Of a DNA stretch of 64,000 nucleotides, positions 28,001-40,900 are shown in pieces. Position numbers and translations under genes: made by a program. Source of the stretch: Lamellibrachia columna (taxonomy: Eukaryota; Annelida; Polychaeta; Sabellida; Siboglinidae); contig OY759269.1 in the NCBI GenBank assembly GCA_963662155.1, positions 3,063,598 to 3,127,597 on the forward strand. The letters are read 5' to 3'. The notes beneath the pieces were generated by a model. That model saw only the letters and a program-made list of their open reading frames with translations, ran no database searches and was not told the DNA's origin. Position 1 is the first letter of the stretch, and every line of letters starts with the position of its first letter.

Positions 28001-31000
28001 TCAAGACTACCAAACCTTACAGCGTTCCCCTTGCATCAGTGCCAGCATGGTTCACTTCAAGACTGCCAAACCTTACAGCGTTCCCCTTGCGTCAGTGCCA
28101 GCATGGTTCACTTCAATACTGCCAAACCTTACAGCGTTCCCCTTGCGTCAGTGCCAGCATGGTTCACTTCAACACTACCAAACCTTACAGCGTTCCCCTT
28201 GCATCAGTGCCAGCATGGTTCACTTCAAGACTGCCAAACCGTACAGCATTCTCCTTGCGTCAGTGCCAGCATGGTTCACTTCAAGACTACCAAACCTTAC
28301 AGCGTTCCCCTTGCATCAGTGCCAGCATGGTTCACTTCAAGACTGCCAAACCTTACAGCGTTCCCCTTGCATCAGTGCCAGCATGGTTCACTTCAAGACT
28401 GCCAAACCTTACAGCGTTCCCCTTGCATCAGTGCCATCATGGTTCACTTCAAGACTACCAAACCTTACAGCATTCCACTTGCATCAGTGCCAGCATGGTT
28501 CACTTCAAGACTACCAAACCTTACAGCGTTCCCCTTGCATCAGTGCCAGCATGGTTCACTTCAAGACTGCCAAACCTTACAGCGTTCCCCTTGCATCAGT
28601 GCCAGCATGGTTCACTTCAAGACTGCCAAACCTTACAGCGTTCCCCTTGCATCAGTGCCAGCATGGTTCACTTCAAGACTGCCAAACCTTACAGCGTTCC
28701 CCTTGCATCAGTGCCAGCATGGTTCACTTCAAGACTGCCAAACCTTACAGCATTCCCCTTGCATCAGTGCCAGCATGGTTCACTTCAAGACTACCAAACC
28801 TTACAACGTTCCACTTGCATCAACACCACATTGATCCGCTTCAAAGCTACCAAATCGTACAAAGGTAATGGTCTATCAAATCCCTTCAAATGGCCAGAAT
28901 TGCCACTTAAGATACTCCAAATTGCATCAAGCAGTTATTCATCATATTTTCAGAGGCGAATCTAGGTAATGGATGGTGCAAGTAGTCTCGTGCTGCCATC
29001 GTTAACTTGCGTCCTTCCACAGGCGTTTGCGTCAGGCCAGAGATAATTGACGGAACACGCCTGAATGATAATACAATATTTGCAATTTTAGCACATCAAT
29101 ATTCCGCTGATCACTTCTGTGGACGTGGGTCTTGACTCTGTTTTGATGCAATCACTGGTGCCGTGATGACCAATGTTATTATAACATGCCCTCTCAAGGC
29201 ATCTCTCATACAGCGTGCTATCTCTACACCATGCCCTCTCTATTGCGTGCCCTCTCTACAATTGCCCTCTCTACAGTGAGCCCTCTTTACGGCAAGCTCT
29301 CTACAGTGAGCCCTCTTTACAGCAAGCTCTCTCTACAGTGAGCCCTCTTTACAGCAAGCTCTCTTTACAGTGAGCCCTCTTTACGGCAAGCTCTCTCTAA
29401 AGTGAGCCCTCTTTACATCAAGCTCTCTTTACAGCGAGCCCTCTTTACGTCAAGCTCTCTCCACAGTGAGCCCTCTTTACAGCAAGCTCTCTTTGCAGCG
29501 AGCCCTCTTTACGGCAAACTCTCTACAGTGAGCCCTCTTTACGGCAAGCTCTCTCTACAGCGAGCCCTCTTTACGGCAAGCTCTCTCTACAGTGAGCTCT
29601 CTTTACGGCAAGCTCTCTCTACAGTGAGCCCTCTTTATGGCAAGCTCTCTCTACAGTGAGCCCTGTTTACGGCAAGCTCTCTCTACAGTGAGCCCTCTTT
29701 ACGGCAAGCTCTCTCTTCAGTGAGCCCTCTTTACGGCAAGCTCTCTCTACAGTGAGCCCTCTTTACGGCAAGCTCTCTACAGTGAGCCCTCTTTACAGCA
29801 AGCTCTCTCTACAGTGAGCCCTCTTTACAGCAAGCTCTCTTTACAGTGAGCCCTCTTTACGGCAAGCTCTCTCTAAAGTGAGCCCTCTTTACATCAAGCT
29901 CTCTTTACAGCGAGCCCTCTTTACGTCAAGCTCTCTCCACAGTGAGCCCTCTTTACAGCAAGCTCTCTTTGCAGCGAGCCCTCTTTACGGCAAACTCTCT
30001 ACAGTGAGCCCTCTTTACGGCAAGCTCTCTCTACAGCGAGCCCTCTTTACGGCAAGCTCTCTCTACAGTGAGCTCTCTTTACGGCAAGCTCTCTCTACAG
30101 TGAGCCCTCTTTACGGCAAGCTCTCTCTACAGTGAGCCCTGTTTACGGCAAGCTCTCTCTACAGTGAGCCCTCTTTACGGCAAGCTCTCTCTTCAGTGAG
30201 CCCTCTTTACGGCAAGCTCTCTCTACAGTGAGCCCTCTTTACGGCAAGCTCTCTCTACAGTGAGCCCTCTTTACAGCAAGCTCTCTCTACAGTGAGCCCT
30301 CTTTACAGCAAGCTCTCTCTACAGTGAGCCCTCTTTACAGCCTTTTTACAGTGTACCCTCTCTATGACATGCCCTCTACAGTGTACCCTCTCTATGACAT
30401 GCCCTCTACAGTGTACCCTCTCTATGACATGCCCTCTACAGTGTACCCTCTCTATGACATGCCCTCTACAGTGTACCCTCTCTACAGCATGCCCTCTACA
30501 GTGTACCGTCTCTATGACATGCCCTCTACAGTGTACCCACTCTATGACATGCCCTCTCTACAGTGTGCCCTCTCTACAGCATGCCCTCTCTGCAACGTGC
30601 CCTCTCTGCAACGTACCCTCTCTACAGCATGCCCTCTCTCAAGGTGAACACAAGGCACTTTCAATAGATGTTGCCATTTTGCAATCACCGTTTATATTTG
30701 CTGATGTCCATTAACAATTACGTTACAACATTTAATGAGTTGTTTAGGTCTGTCAGTAAGTAGCAGAAGACGTCTCACTGTGTCATGTTTAGGTCTGTCA
30801 ATAAGTAGCAGAAGACGTCTCACTGTGTCATGTTTAGGTCTGTCAGCAAGTAGCAGAAGACATCTCACCATGTCATGTTTAGGTCTGTCAGTAAGTAGCA
30901 GAAGACATCTCACTGTGTCATGTTTAGGTATGTCAATAAGTAGCAGAAGACGTCTCGCTGTGTCATGTTTAGGTCTGTCAGTAAGTAGCAGAAGACATCT

Positions 31001-34000
31001 CACTGTGTCATGTTTAGGTCTGTCAGTAAGTAGCAGAAGACGTCTCACTGGGTCATGTTTAGGTCTGTCAATAAGTAGCAGAAGACGTCTCACTGTGTCA
31101 TGTTTAGGTCTGTCAGTAAGTAGCAGAAGACATCTCACTGTGTCATGTTTAGGTCTGTCAGTAAGTAGCAGAAGACATCTCACTGTGTCATGTTTAGGTT
31201 TGTCAGTAAGTAGCAGAAGACATCTCACTGTGTCATGTTTAGGTATGTCAGTAAGTAGCAGAAGACGTCTCACTGTGTCATGTTTAGGTCTGTCAATAAG
31301 TAGCAGAAGACGTCTCACTGTGTCATGTTTAGGTCTGTCAGTAAGTAGCAGAAGACATCTCACTGTGTCATGTTTAGGTCTGTCAGTAAGTAGCAGAAGA
31401 CATCTCACTGTGTCATGTTTAGGTATGTCAGTAAGTAGCAGAAGACATCTCACTGTGTCATGTTTAGGTCTGTCAGTAAGTAGCAGAAGACATCTCAATG
31501 TGTCATGTTTAGGTCTGTCAGTAAGTAGCAGAAGACGTCTCACTGGGTCATGTTTAGGTCTGTCAATAAGTAGCAGAAGACATCTCACTGTGTCATGTTT
31601 AGGTCTGTCAGTAAATAGCTGTCAAACTCATTACTTCGGCTTTCGAGGTTTGCAGCATATTTTTCAGTCATTATTTTATCAGTCACTGATATCGTTTTAT
31701 TTGTAAAGGATTCATCGTAGTTCAACACACATAAAATAACTGCAGATAACTACCATCCATTACTTTTGATTATAATTCATTACTTACATCACCGGTAAGG
31801 ATTAGTTAAGTCAAAAATTAGTTAAGTGTTATTGCTTCAGTAGATGGAACTTGATGAAACAGTCTCAGTGTGTTACTGGGGTATTACTGGGGTATTGATG
31901 TGGTATTACTGGGGTATTGCTGGGGTATTGATGGGGTATTACTGGGGTATTGATGTGGTATTACTGGGGTATTGCTGGGGTATTGATGGGGTATTGCTGG
32001 GGTATTGCTGGGGTATTGTTGGGGTATTGATGGGGTATTACTGGGGTATTACTGGGGTATTGATGTGGTATTACTGGGGTATTACTGGGGTATTGATGTG
32101 GTATTACTGGGGTATTGCTGGGGTATTGATGGGGTATTACTGGGGTATTACTGGGGTATTGCTAGGGTATTGATGTGGTATTACTGGGGTATTGCTGGGG
32201 TATTGATGGGGTATTACTGGGGTATTGATGTGGTAATACTGGGGTATTGCAGGAGTATTGCTGGGGTATTGTTGGGGTATTGTTGGGGTATTGCTGGGGT
32301 ATTGCTGGGGTATTGCTGGGGTATTGCAGGAGTATTGCTGGGGTATTGCTGGGGTATTGTTGGGGTATTACTGGGGTATTGATAAGGTATTATTGGGGTA
32401 TTGATGTGGTATTACTGGGGTATTGCTGGGGTATTGTTGGGGTATTACTGGGGTATTGCAGGAGTATTTCTGGGGTATTGTTGGGGTATTGCTGGGGTAT
32501 TGCTGGGGTATTGTTGGGGGTATTGCTGGGGTATTGTTGGGGTATTGCTGGGGTATTGTTGGGGTATTGTTGGGGTATTGCTGGGGTATTGTTGGAGTAT
32601 TGCTGGGGTATTGCTGGAGTATTACTAGGGTATTGCTGGGGTATTACTGGGGTATTGCTGGGGTATTGCCAGGGTATCGCCGGGGTATTGCCAGGGTATT
32701 GCAGGAGTATTGCTGGGGTATTGCTGGGGTATTACTGGGGTATATCTGGCAGTATGTCCACTTGGACTGTACTAACGCCAGTTTGAGGTGGCCGTGAATG
32801 AGATGTATTTGCCTGTGATCTCTATGGGTCCACACGTTGTTGCTGCCAGTTGAATGCCTTCCTCCAGTGATGACAGACTAACCAGAGACAGAGAGGCCTT
32901 GAACTGTGTCAAAGAGTGAGAGGCCACTTAAATAGAGTGCTTTCCTCATCATAGCTGTGTGAGACAAGGTTGATGTGATTGTCACTAAGCTGAAGCCATA
33001 CGTAGCTTACGCAGTGTTTAACAACGCTGTAGCTGTGAGTGTGGCTGTGGCCGAAGCATCAGTGAATTGTCTTGTCTCAAATCCAGAACATTTCTGTGTA
33101 GAACAGTCAGAGTTTGCTCCCATTTGGAGAGAAAATTTTGCATTTTGCCTTTGGTCAAACTACATTTGTTCAAAATATCTTTTAAAAAATACTTTAAAGC
33201 AACTCACAAAACTTTTGAATATTGCATTAAAACAAATAGATTGTTGCATTCTTCTTGGTTTACTGCAAAATATGTCATTATAAATTAATGGACAAGTCCT
33301 ATGCTTTATACTGATGGAAATAACTTGGGACTGTCCCAGGGTGACCATAATGGCAAGGTGGTTGTATTACCAAGGTGACCATAATGGCAAGGTGGTTGTA
33401 TTACCAAGGTGACCATAATGGCAAGGTGGTTGTATTATCAAGGTGACCATAATGGCAAGGTGGTTGTATTACCAAGGTGACCATAATAGCGAGGTGGTTG
33501 TATTACCAAGGTGATCTTAATGGTGAGGTGGTCTTATTACCAAGGTGACCATAATGGCATGGTGGTTGTATTACCAAGGCGACCATAATGGTGAGATGGT
33601 TGTACTACCAAGGTGACCATAATGGTGAGGTGGTTGTATTACCAAGGTGATCTTAATGGTGAGGTGGTTGTATTACCAAGATGACCATAATGGTGAGGTT
33701 GTCTTATTACCAAGGTGACCATAATGGCATGGTGGTTGTATTACCAAGAACAGTAGGTGACATTAATGGCGAGGTGGTTGTATTACCAAAGTGACCTTAA
33801 TGGTGAGGTGGTTGTATTACCAAGGTGACCATAATGGTGAGGTGGTTGTATTACCAAGGTGACCATAATGGTGAGGTGGTTGTATTACCAAGGTGACCAT
33901 AATGGTGAGGTGGTTGTATTACCAAGGTGACCATAATGGTGAGGTGGTTGTATTACCAAGGTGACCTTAATGGTGAGTTGGTTGTATTACCAAGGTGACC

Positions 34001-34669
34001 TTAATGGTGAGTTGGTTGTATTACCAAGGTAACTATAATGGTGAGGTGGTTGTACTACCAAGGTGACCATAATGGTGAGGTGGTTGTATTACCAAGGTGA
34101 CCATAATGGTGAGGTGGTTGTATTACCAAGGTGACCTTAATGGTGAGTTGGTTGTATTACCAAGGTGACCTTAATGGCGAAGTGGTTGTATTACCAAGGT
34201 AACTATAATGGTGAGGTGGTTGTACTACCAAGGTGACCACAATGGTGAGGTGGTTGTATTACCAAGGTGACCATAATGGTGAGGTGGTTGTATTACCAAG
34301 GTGATCTTAATGGTGAGTTGGTTGTATTACCAAGGTAACCTTAATGGTGAGTTGGTTGAATTACCAAGGTAACTATAATGGTGAGGTGGTTGTACTACCA
34401 AGGTGACCATAATGGTGAGGTGGTTGTATTACCAAGGTGACCATAATGGTGAGGTGGTTGTATTACCAAGGTGACCTTAATGGTGAGTTGGTTGTATTAC
34501 CAAGGTAACCTTAATGGCGAGGTGGTTGTATTACCAAGGTATCTATAATTGTGAGGTGGCTGTAATTACCAAGGTGACCTTAAAGCGATGTACATCTATA
34601 CCTGAGAAGCCAGCATCACGTTGATCTCTGTGAAGCCAGTACGAGGCCACAGCAGCTAGATACCATTAT

Positions 34670-34700
<31 letters not shown>

Positions 34701-34701
34701 C

Positions 34702-34768
<67 letters not shown>

Positions 34769-34935
34769 TATATATATACATATACATATTCATATATGTA
34801 TGTATGTATGTATATATGTATATATATATATATATATATAATGTGCATACATACATGTATTTATCATAATAATATTTGCTACACTGATTAATATTATCAT
34901 CTAAAGGTCTTTCATGATTAAAATAATTAATTGGT

Positions 34936-34983
<48 letters not shown>

Positions 34984-37900
34984 TGTATATATATATATAT
35001 ATATATATAACTTTCAAAACACACAATATTGTAACACAAAATATAATCAAAATAAACTTTATTTCCTGTTACTTTATTTCCTTTTACCTTTTTTCCAATT
35101 ACTTCTTTCCTGTGACTGTCTTTCCTACCCAGACGTGTTGTGTGTATTTTGACGCTGATTTATTTTGCATGATGTAGTCACTGAATCGACTCTACAAACA
35201 CTAGTCAGAGACAACATATTGATTCTCCCATTTGTTCGTTTCTTTGAAATATTATGTTGGCCTGTCACTGCGTCTCAACGAAGGTAGTGTTAAATATTGT
35301 GTTGGCCTGTCACTGCGTCTCAACGAAGGTAGTGTTAAATATTGTGTTGGCCTGTCTCTGCGTCTCAACGAAGGTAGTGTTAAATATTATGTTGGCCTGT
35401 CACTGCGTCTCAACGAAGGTAGTGTTAAATATTATGTTGGCCTGTCACTGCGTCTCAACGAAGGTAGTGTTAAATATTGTGTTGGCCTGTCTCTGCGTCT
35501 CAACGAAGGTAGTGTTAAATATTATGTTGGCCTGTCACTGCGTCTCAACGAAGGTAGTGTTAAATATTGTGTTGGCCTGTCTCTGCGTCTCAACGAAGGT
35601 AGTGTTAAATATTATGTTGGCCTGTCACTGCATCTCAACGAAGGTAGTGTTAAATATTGTGTTGGCCTGTCACTGCGTCTCAACGAAGGTAGTGTTAAAT
35701 ATTGTGTTGGCCTGTCACTGCGTCTCAACGAAGGTAGTGTTAAATATTGTGTTGGCCTGTCTCTGCGTCTCAACGAAGGTAGTGTTAAATATTATGTTGA
35801 CCTGTCACTGCGTCTCAACGAAGGTAGTGTTAAATATTGTGTTGGCCTGTCACTGCATCTCAACGAAGGTAGTGTTAAATATTATGTTGGCCTGTCACTG
35901 CGTCTCAACGAAAGGTAGTGTTAAATATTATGTTGGCCTGTCACTGCGTCTCAACGAAGGTAGTGTTAAATATTGTGTTGGCCTGTCACTGCGTCTCAAC
36001 GAAGGTAGTGTTAAATATTGTGTTGGCCTGTCACTGCGTCTCAACGAAGGTAGTGTTAAATATTGTGTTGGCCTGTCACTGCGTCTCAACCAAGGCAGTC
36101 TTAAATCAGCAGTCATTAAATGTCAGATTTAACTGTAAAAGAAGTGAAAGGCACACAGCAGCAGCTGGTCTTAGAAAGCAATATTGTTTTTGTGTCACTG
36201 TCATTAATCGTGACATTTAATAGAGATGATGATAATCATAAGTCATTAGGGACACAGTGGCTGTGTGGTAGAACGTTGGACTGTCAGTCGAGGTCACAGT
36301 GGCTGTGTGGTAGAATGCGGGACTGTCGTTCGAGGTCACAGTGACTGGTAGAACGTTGGACTGTCAGTCGAGTGGCTGTGTGGTAGAACGTTGGACTGTC
36401 AGTCGAGGTCACAGTGGCTGTGTGGTAGAATGTGGGACTGTCAGTCATGGTCACAGTGACTGTGTGGTAGAACGTTGGACTGTCAGTCGAGTGGCTGTGT
36501 GGTAGAACGTTGGACTGTCAGTTGAGGTCACAGTGGCTGTGTGGTAGAATGTGGGACTGTCAGTCAAGGTCACAGTGACTGTGTGGTAGAACGTTGGACT
36601 GTCAGTCGAGTGGCTGTGTGGTAGAATGTTGGACTGTCAGTCGAGGTCACAGTGGCTGTGTGGTAGAATGTGGGACTGTCAGTCGTGGTCACAGTGGCTG
36701 TGTGGTAGAATGTAGGACTGTGAGTCGAGGACACAGTGGCTGTGTGGTAGAACGTTGGACTGTCAGTCGAGTGGCTGTGTGGCAGAACGTTGGACTGTCA
36801 GTCGAGGTCACAGTGGCTGTGTGGCAGAACGTTGGACTGTCAGTCGAGGGACGATGGTTTGAATCTACCTGCAGGCCTTCTAAAACTAAACATTTTCGTT
36901 CACCCCACTAAAAGCTGTTGGTTCCTTCTATCTGGGGTCTATGCCAGGGGATGTCAAATGTCCCACACAGGGAAATAGAAAAACCTGTTGTGGACTCATC
37001 AAGCGTTGGAAGCTGTTGGATATTGGGGGCGGGGGTCGAAGTGCATTTCTGCGAGCATATGGGGGCCAACATATACTTAACAGAAACCCACCAAAAATAT
37101 TGTGGGCCCAGGTCCGGCCCCCCAGGCCTAGTCCCCCAGCTTCCAGGCCTGGCCCCCCAGGCCCGGTCCTCCAGGCCCAGCCCCCCAGGCCCAGCCCCCC
37201 AGGCCCGGCCATTCTGACACCTATGTAACTACTCGCAAAACACATCTTGTTTATTTCTATAATTTATTAAATAAAGTTCTGATAAATATAATATTGATAA
37301 TTATGCATGGTATTGGTAATTATGTAACTATAAAAAGAGGATAGATGGCACATGATGTGGCTGGGTATGTTGAATGTTCTGCCGACTGTCTGCCGGTTGA
37401 AGATCAATCTTCTCAGTTCTTGTAAACTTTCATAAAACACTGCTAAAATACATCTAAAACATTGTTAACATACATACATACTGCTAAAATACATCTAAAA
37501 CATTGTTAACATACTCAACTTCAAACAACGAAAAAAACGGTTTTAATACACGTCAGAATCCTGCAAAAAGTTCTGCACTTTTTGCGCGCAATACTGATTC
37601 CACATTGCAGTTCTTAGGTACCGCCAGGCCCCAGTAGTTGTGGGTTTATGGGTTCATTCTTGAGTGGGCAGCCCCCCCCCCCAGCTGGAGGGAGATGTGA
37701 GGCAGGTGAGTTACAGTGATCCCTGTGTGGTTTGGCAGGTGAGACCCAGATGTTTTTACACCTGAAAGTCACTCTCTAACCTGGATAAGTTTTGGTGTCG
37801 GCTGTTAGCTAGGTAGTCGGTGTGTTTATGCTGTAGGCATGGCAATAAATAGCATTATCTTTGTATGGGTGTCAGTGTTGACTTCTCAGAAATGTAAAGC

Positions 37901-40900
37901 TAATACGTATGCACATTAGTAAAATGAGTAGAACATCTGTGACAGTCTAGCATGGTTCTCTCTCTGACTTCTCTGACCTCAGATCATCTGTGACATTCTA
38001 GCATGGTTCTCTCTCTGACTTCTCTGACCTCAGATCATCTGTGACAGTCTAGCATGGTTTTCTCTCTGACTTCTCTGACCTCAGATCATCTGTGACATTC
38101 TAGCATGGTTCTCTCTCTGACTTCTCTGACCTCAGATCATCTGTGACAGTCTAGCATGGTTCTCTCTCTGACTTCTCTGACCTCAGATCATCTGTGACAG
38201 TCTAGCATGGTTCTCTCTCTGACTTCTCTGACCTCAGATCATCTGTGACAGTCTAGCACGGTTCTCTCTCTGCTCACTCTTCCTATTACTGACTTCTCTG
38301 ACCTCAGATCATCTGTGACAGTCTAGCATGGTTCTCTCTCTGACTTCTCTGACCTCAGATCATCTGTGACAGTCTAGCATGTTTCTCTCTCTGACTTCTC
38401 TGACCTCAGATCATCTGTGACAGTTTAGCACGGTTCTCTCTCTGCTCACTCTTCCTATTACTGAATTCTCTGACCTCAGATCATCTGTGACAGTCTAGCA
38501 TGGTTCTCTCTCTGACTTCTCTGACCTCAGATCATCTGTGACAGTCTAGCATGGTTCTCTCTCTGCTCACTCTTCCTATTACTGACTTCTCTGACCTCAG
38601 ATCATCTGTGACAGTCTAGCATGGTTCTCTCTCTGCTCACTCTTCCTATTACTGACTTCTCTGACCTCAGATCATCTGTGACAGTCTAGCATGGTTCTCT
38701 CTCTCACTTCTCTGACCTCAGATCATCTGTGACAGTCTAGCACGGTTCTCTCTCTGCTCACTCTTCCTATTACTGACTTCTCTGACCTCAGATTATCTGT
38801 GACAGTCTAGCATGGTTCTCTCTCTGACTTCTCTGACCTCAGATCATCTGTGACAGTCTAGCATGGTTCTCTCTCTGCTCACTCTTCCTATTACTGACTT
38901 CTCTGACCTCAGATCATCTGTGACAGTCTAGCACGGTTCTCTCTCTGACTTCTCTGACCTCAGATCATCTGTGACAGTCTAGCATGGTTCTCTCTCTGAC
39001 TTCTCTGACCTCAGATCATATGTGACAGTCTAGCATGGTTCTCTCTCTGACTTCTCTGACCTCAGATCATCTGTGACAGTCTAGCACGGTTCTCTCTCTG
39101 CTCACTCTTCCTACTACTGACTTCTCTGACCTCAGATCATCTGTGACAGTCTAGCATGGTTCTCTCTCTGACTTCTCTGACCTCAGATCATCTGTGACAG
39201 TCTAGCATGGTTCTCTCTCTGCTCACTCTTCCTCTTACTGACTTCTCTGACCTCAGATCATCTGGTTTACTTCCCCAAGACTGGATGTCAGGAACCCGGA
39301 AAGTACTAGGTTCTCGGGCAGGGGATAGATTGGTTGGTCTGTGTGTATGGTTTACTCTGTGGTATCACTGCTTAAAGGCTTAAGTGGCAGAATATTTCAG
39401 CTGCTAAGTTATTATCTAGTCACTATCTACAAGTTGTGTAAGTCAAGATCACTATTTTTATAAATGCTACATTTTCTGGTGTTTGATCTCCAACATGACC
39501 TCCATGTCCATATGGACGTTTTCCAGATATGTAGCAACACTTTGACTCAAACCTGTCTCATGACATGGACTGCCACTTTCACTCAAACATAAACATGGAC
39601 TGCCACTTTCACTCAAACATTGACATGGACTGCCACTTTCACTCAAACATAGACATGGACTGCCACTTTCACTCAAACATAGACATGGACTGCCACTTTC
39701 ACTCAAACATTGCCATGGACTGCCACTTTCACTCAAATATAGACATGGACTGCCACTTTCACTCAAACATAGACATGGACTGCCACTTTCACTCAAACAT
39801 AGACATGGACTGCCACTTTCACTCAAACATTGACATGGACTGCCACTTTCACTCAAACATTGACATGGACTGCCACTTTCACTCAAACATTGACATGGAC
39901 TGCCACTTTCACTCAAACATAGACATGGACTGCCACTTTCACTCAAACATTGACATGGACTGCCACTTTCACTCAAACATAGACATGGACTGCCACTTTC
40001 ACTCAAACATTGACATGGACTGCCACTTTCACTCAAACATAGACATGGACTGCCACTTTCACTCAAACATAGACATGGACTGCCACTTTCACTCAAACAT
40101 TGACATGGACTGCCACTTTCACTCAAACATAGACATGGACTGCCACTTTCACTCAAACATAGACATGGACTGCCACTTTCACTCAAACATAGACATGGAC
40201 TGCCACTTTCACTCAAACATTGACATGGACTGCCACTTTCACTCAAACATTGACATGGACTGCCACTTTCACTCAAACATTGACATGGACTGCCACTTTC
40301 ACTCAAACATAGACATGGACTGCCACTTTCACTCAAACATAGACATGGACTGCCACTTTCACTCAAACATAGACATGGACTGCCACTTTCACTCAAACAT
40401 TGACATGGACTGCCACTTTCACTCAGACATAGACTTGGACTGCCACTTTCACTCAAACATAGACATGGACTGCCACTTTCACTCAAACATAGACATGGAC
40501 TGCCACTTTCACTCAAACATAGACATGGACTGCCACTTTCACTCAAACATTGACATGGACTGCCACTTTCACTCAAACATTGACATGGACTGCCACTTTC
40601 ACTCAAACATTGACATGGACTGCCACTTTCACTCAAACATAGACATGGACTGCCACTTTCACTCAAACATTGACATGGACTGCCACTTTCACTCAAACAT
40701 AGACATGGACTGCCACGTTCACTCAAACATAGACATGGACTGCCACTTTCACTCAAACATAGACATGGACTGCCACTTTCCCTCAAACATAGACATGGAC
40801 TGCCACTTTCACTCAAACATAGACATGGACTGCCACTTTCACTCAAACATAGACATGGACTGCCACTTTCACTCAAACATTGACATGGACTGCCACTTTC

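Noticed and set aside
27135..28965. Long ORFs in all three + frames
   Set aside because: A 56-bp stop-free unit rotates through all frames, so length says nothing about coding.
32975..33283. 102-codon ORF in unique sequence
   Set aside because: There is no recognisable domain or family and no neighbouring gene context; it is compatible with chance in AT-balanced intron sequence.
36246..36990. Functional tRNA gene
   Set aside because: The acceptor stem does not close, the stems have mismatches and a SINE-like body follows. It is a tRNA-derived repeat.
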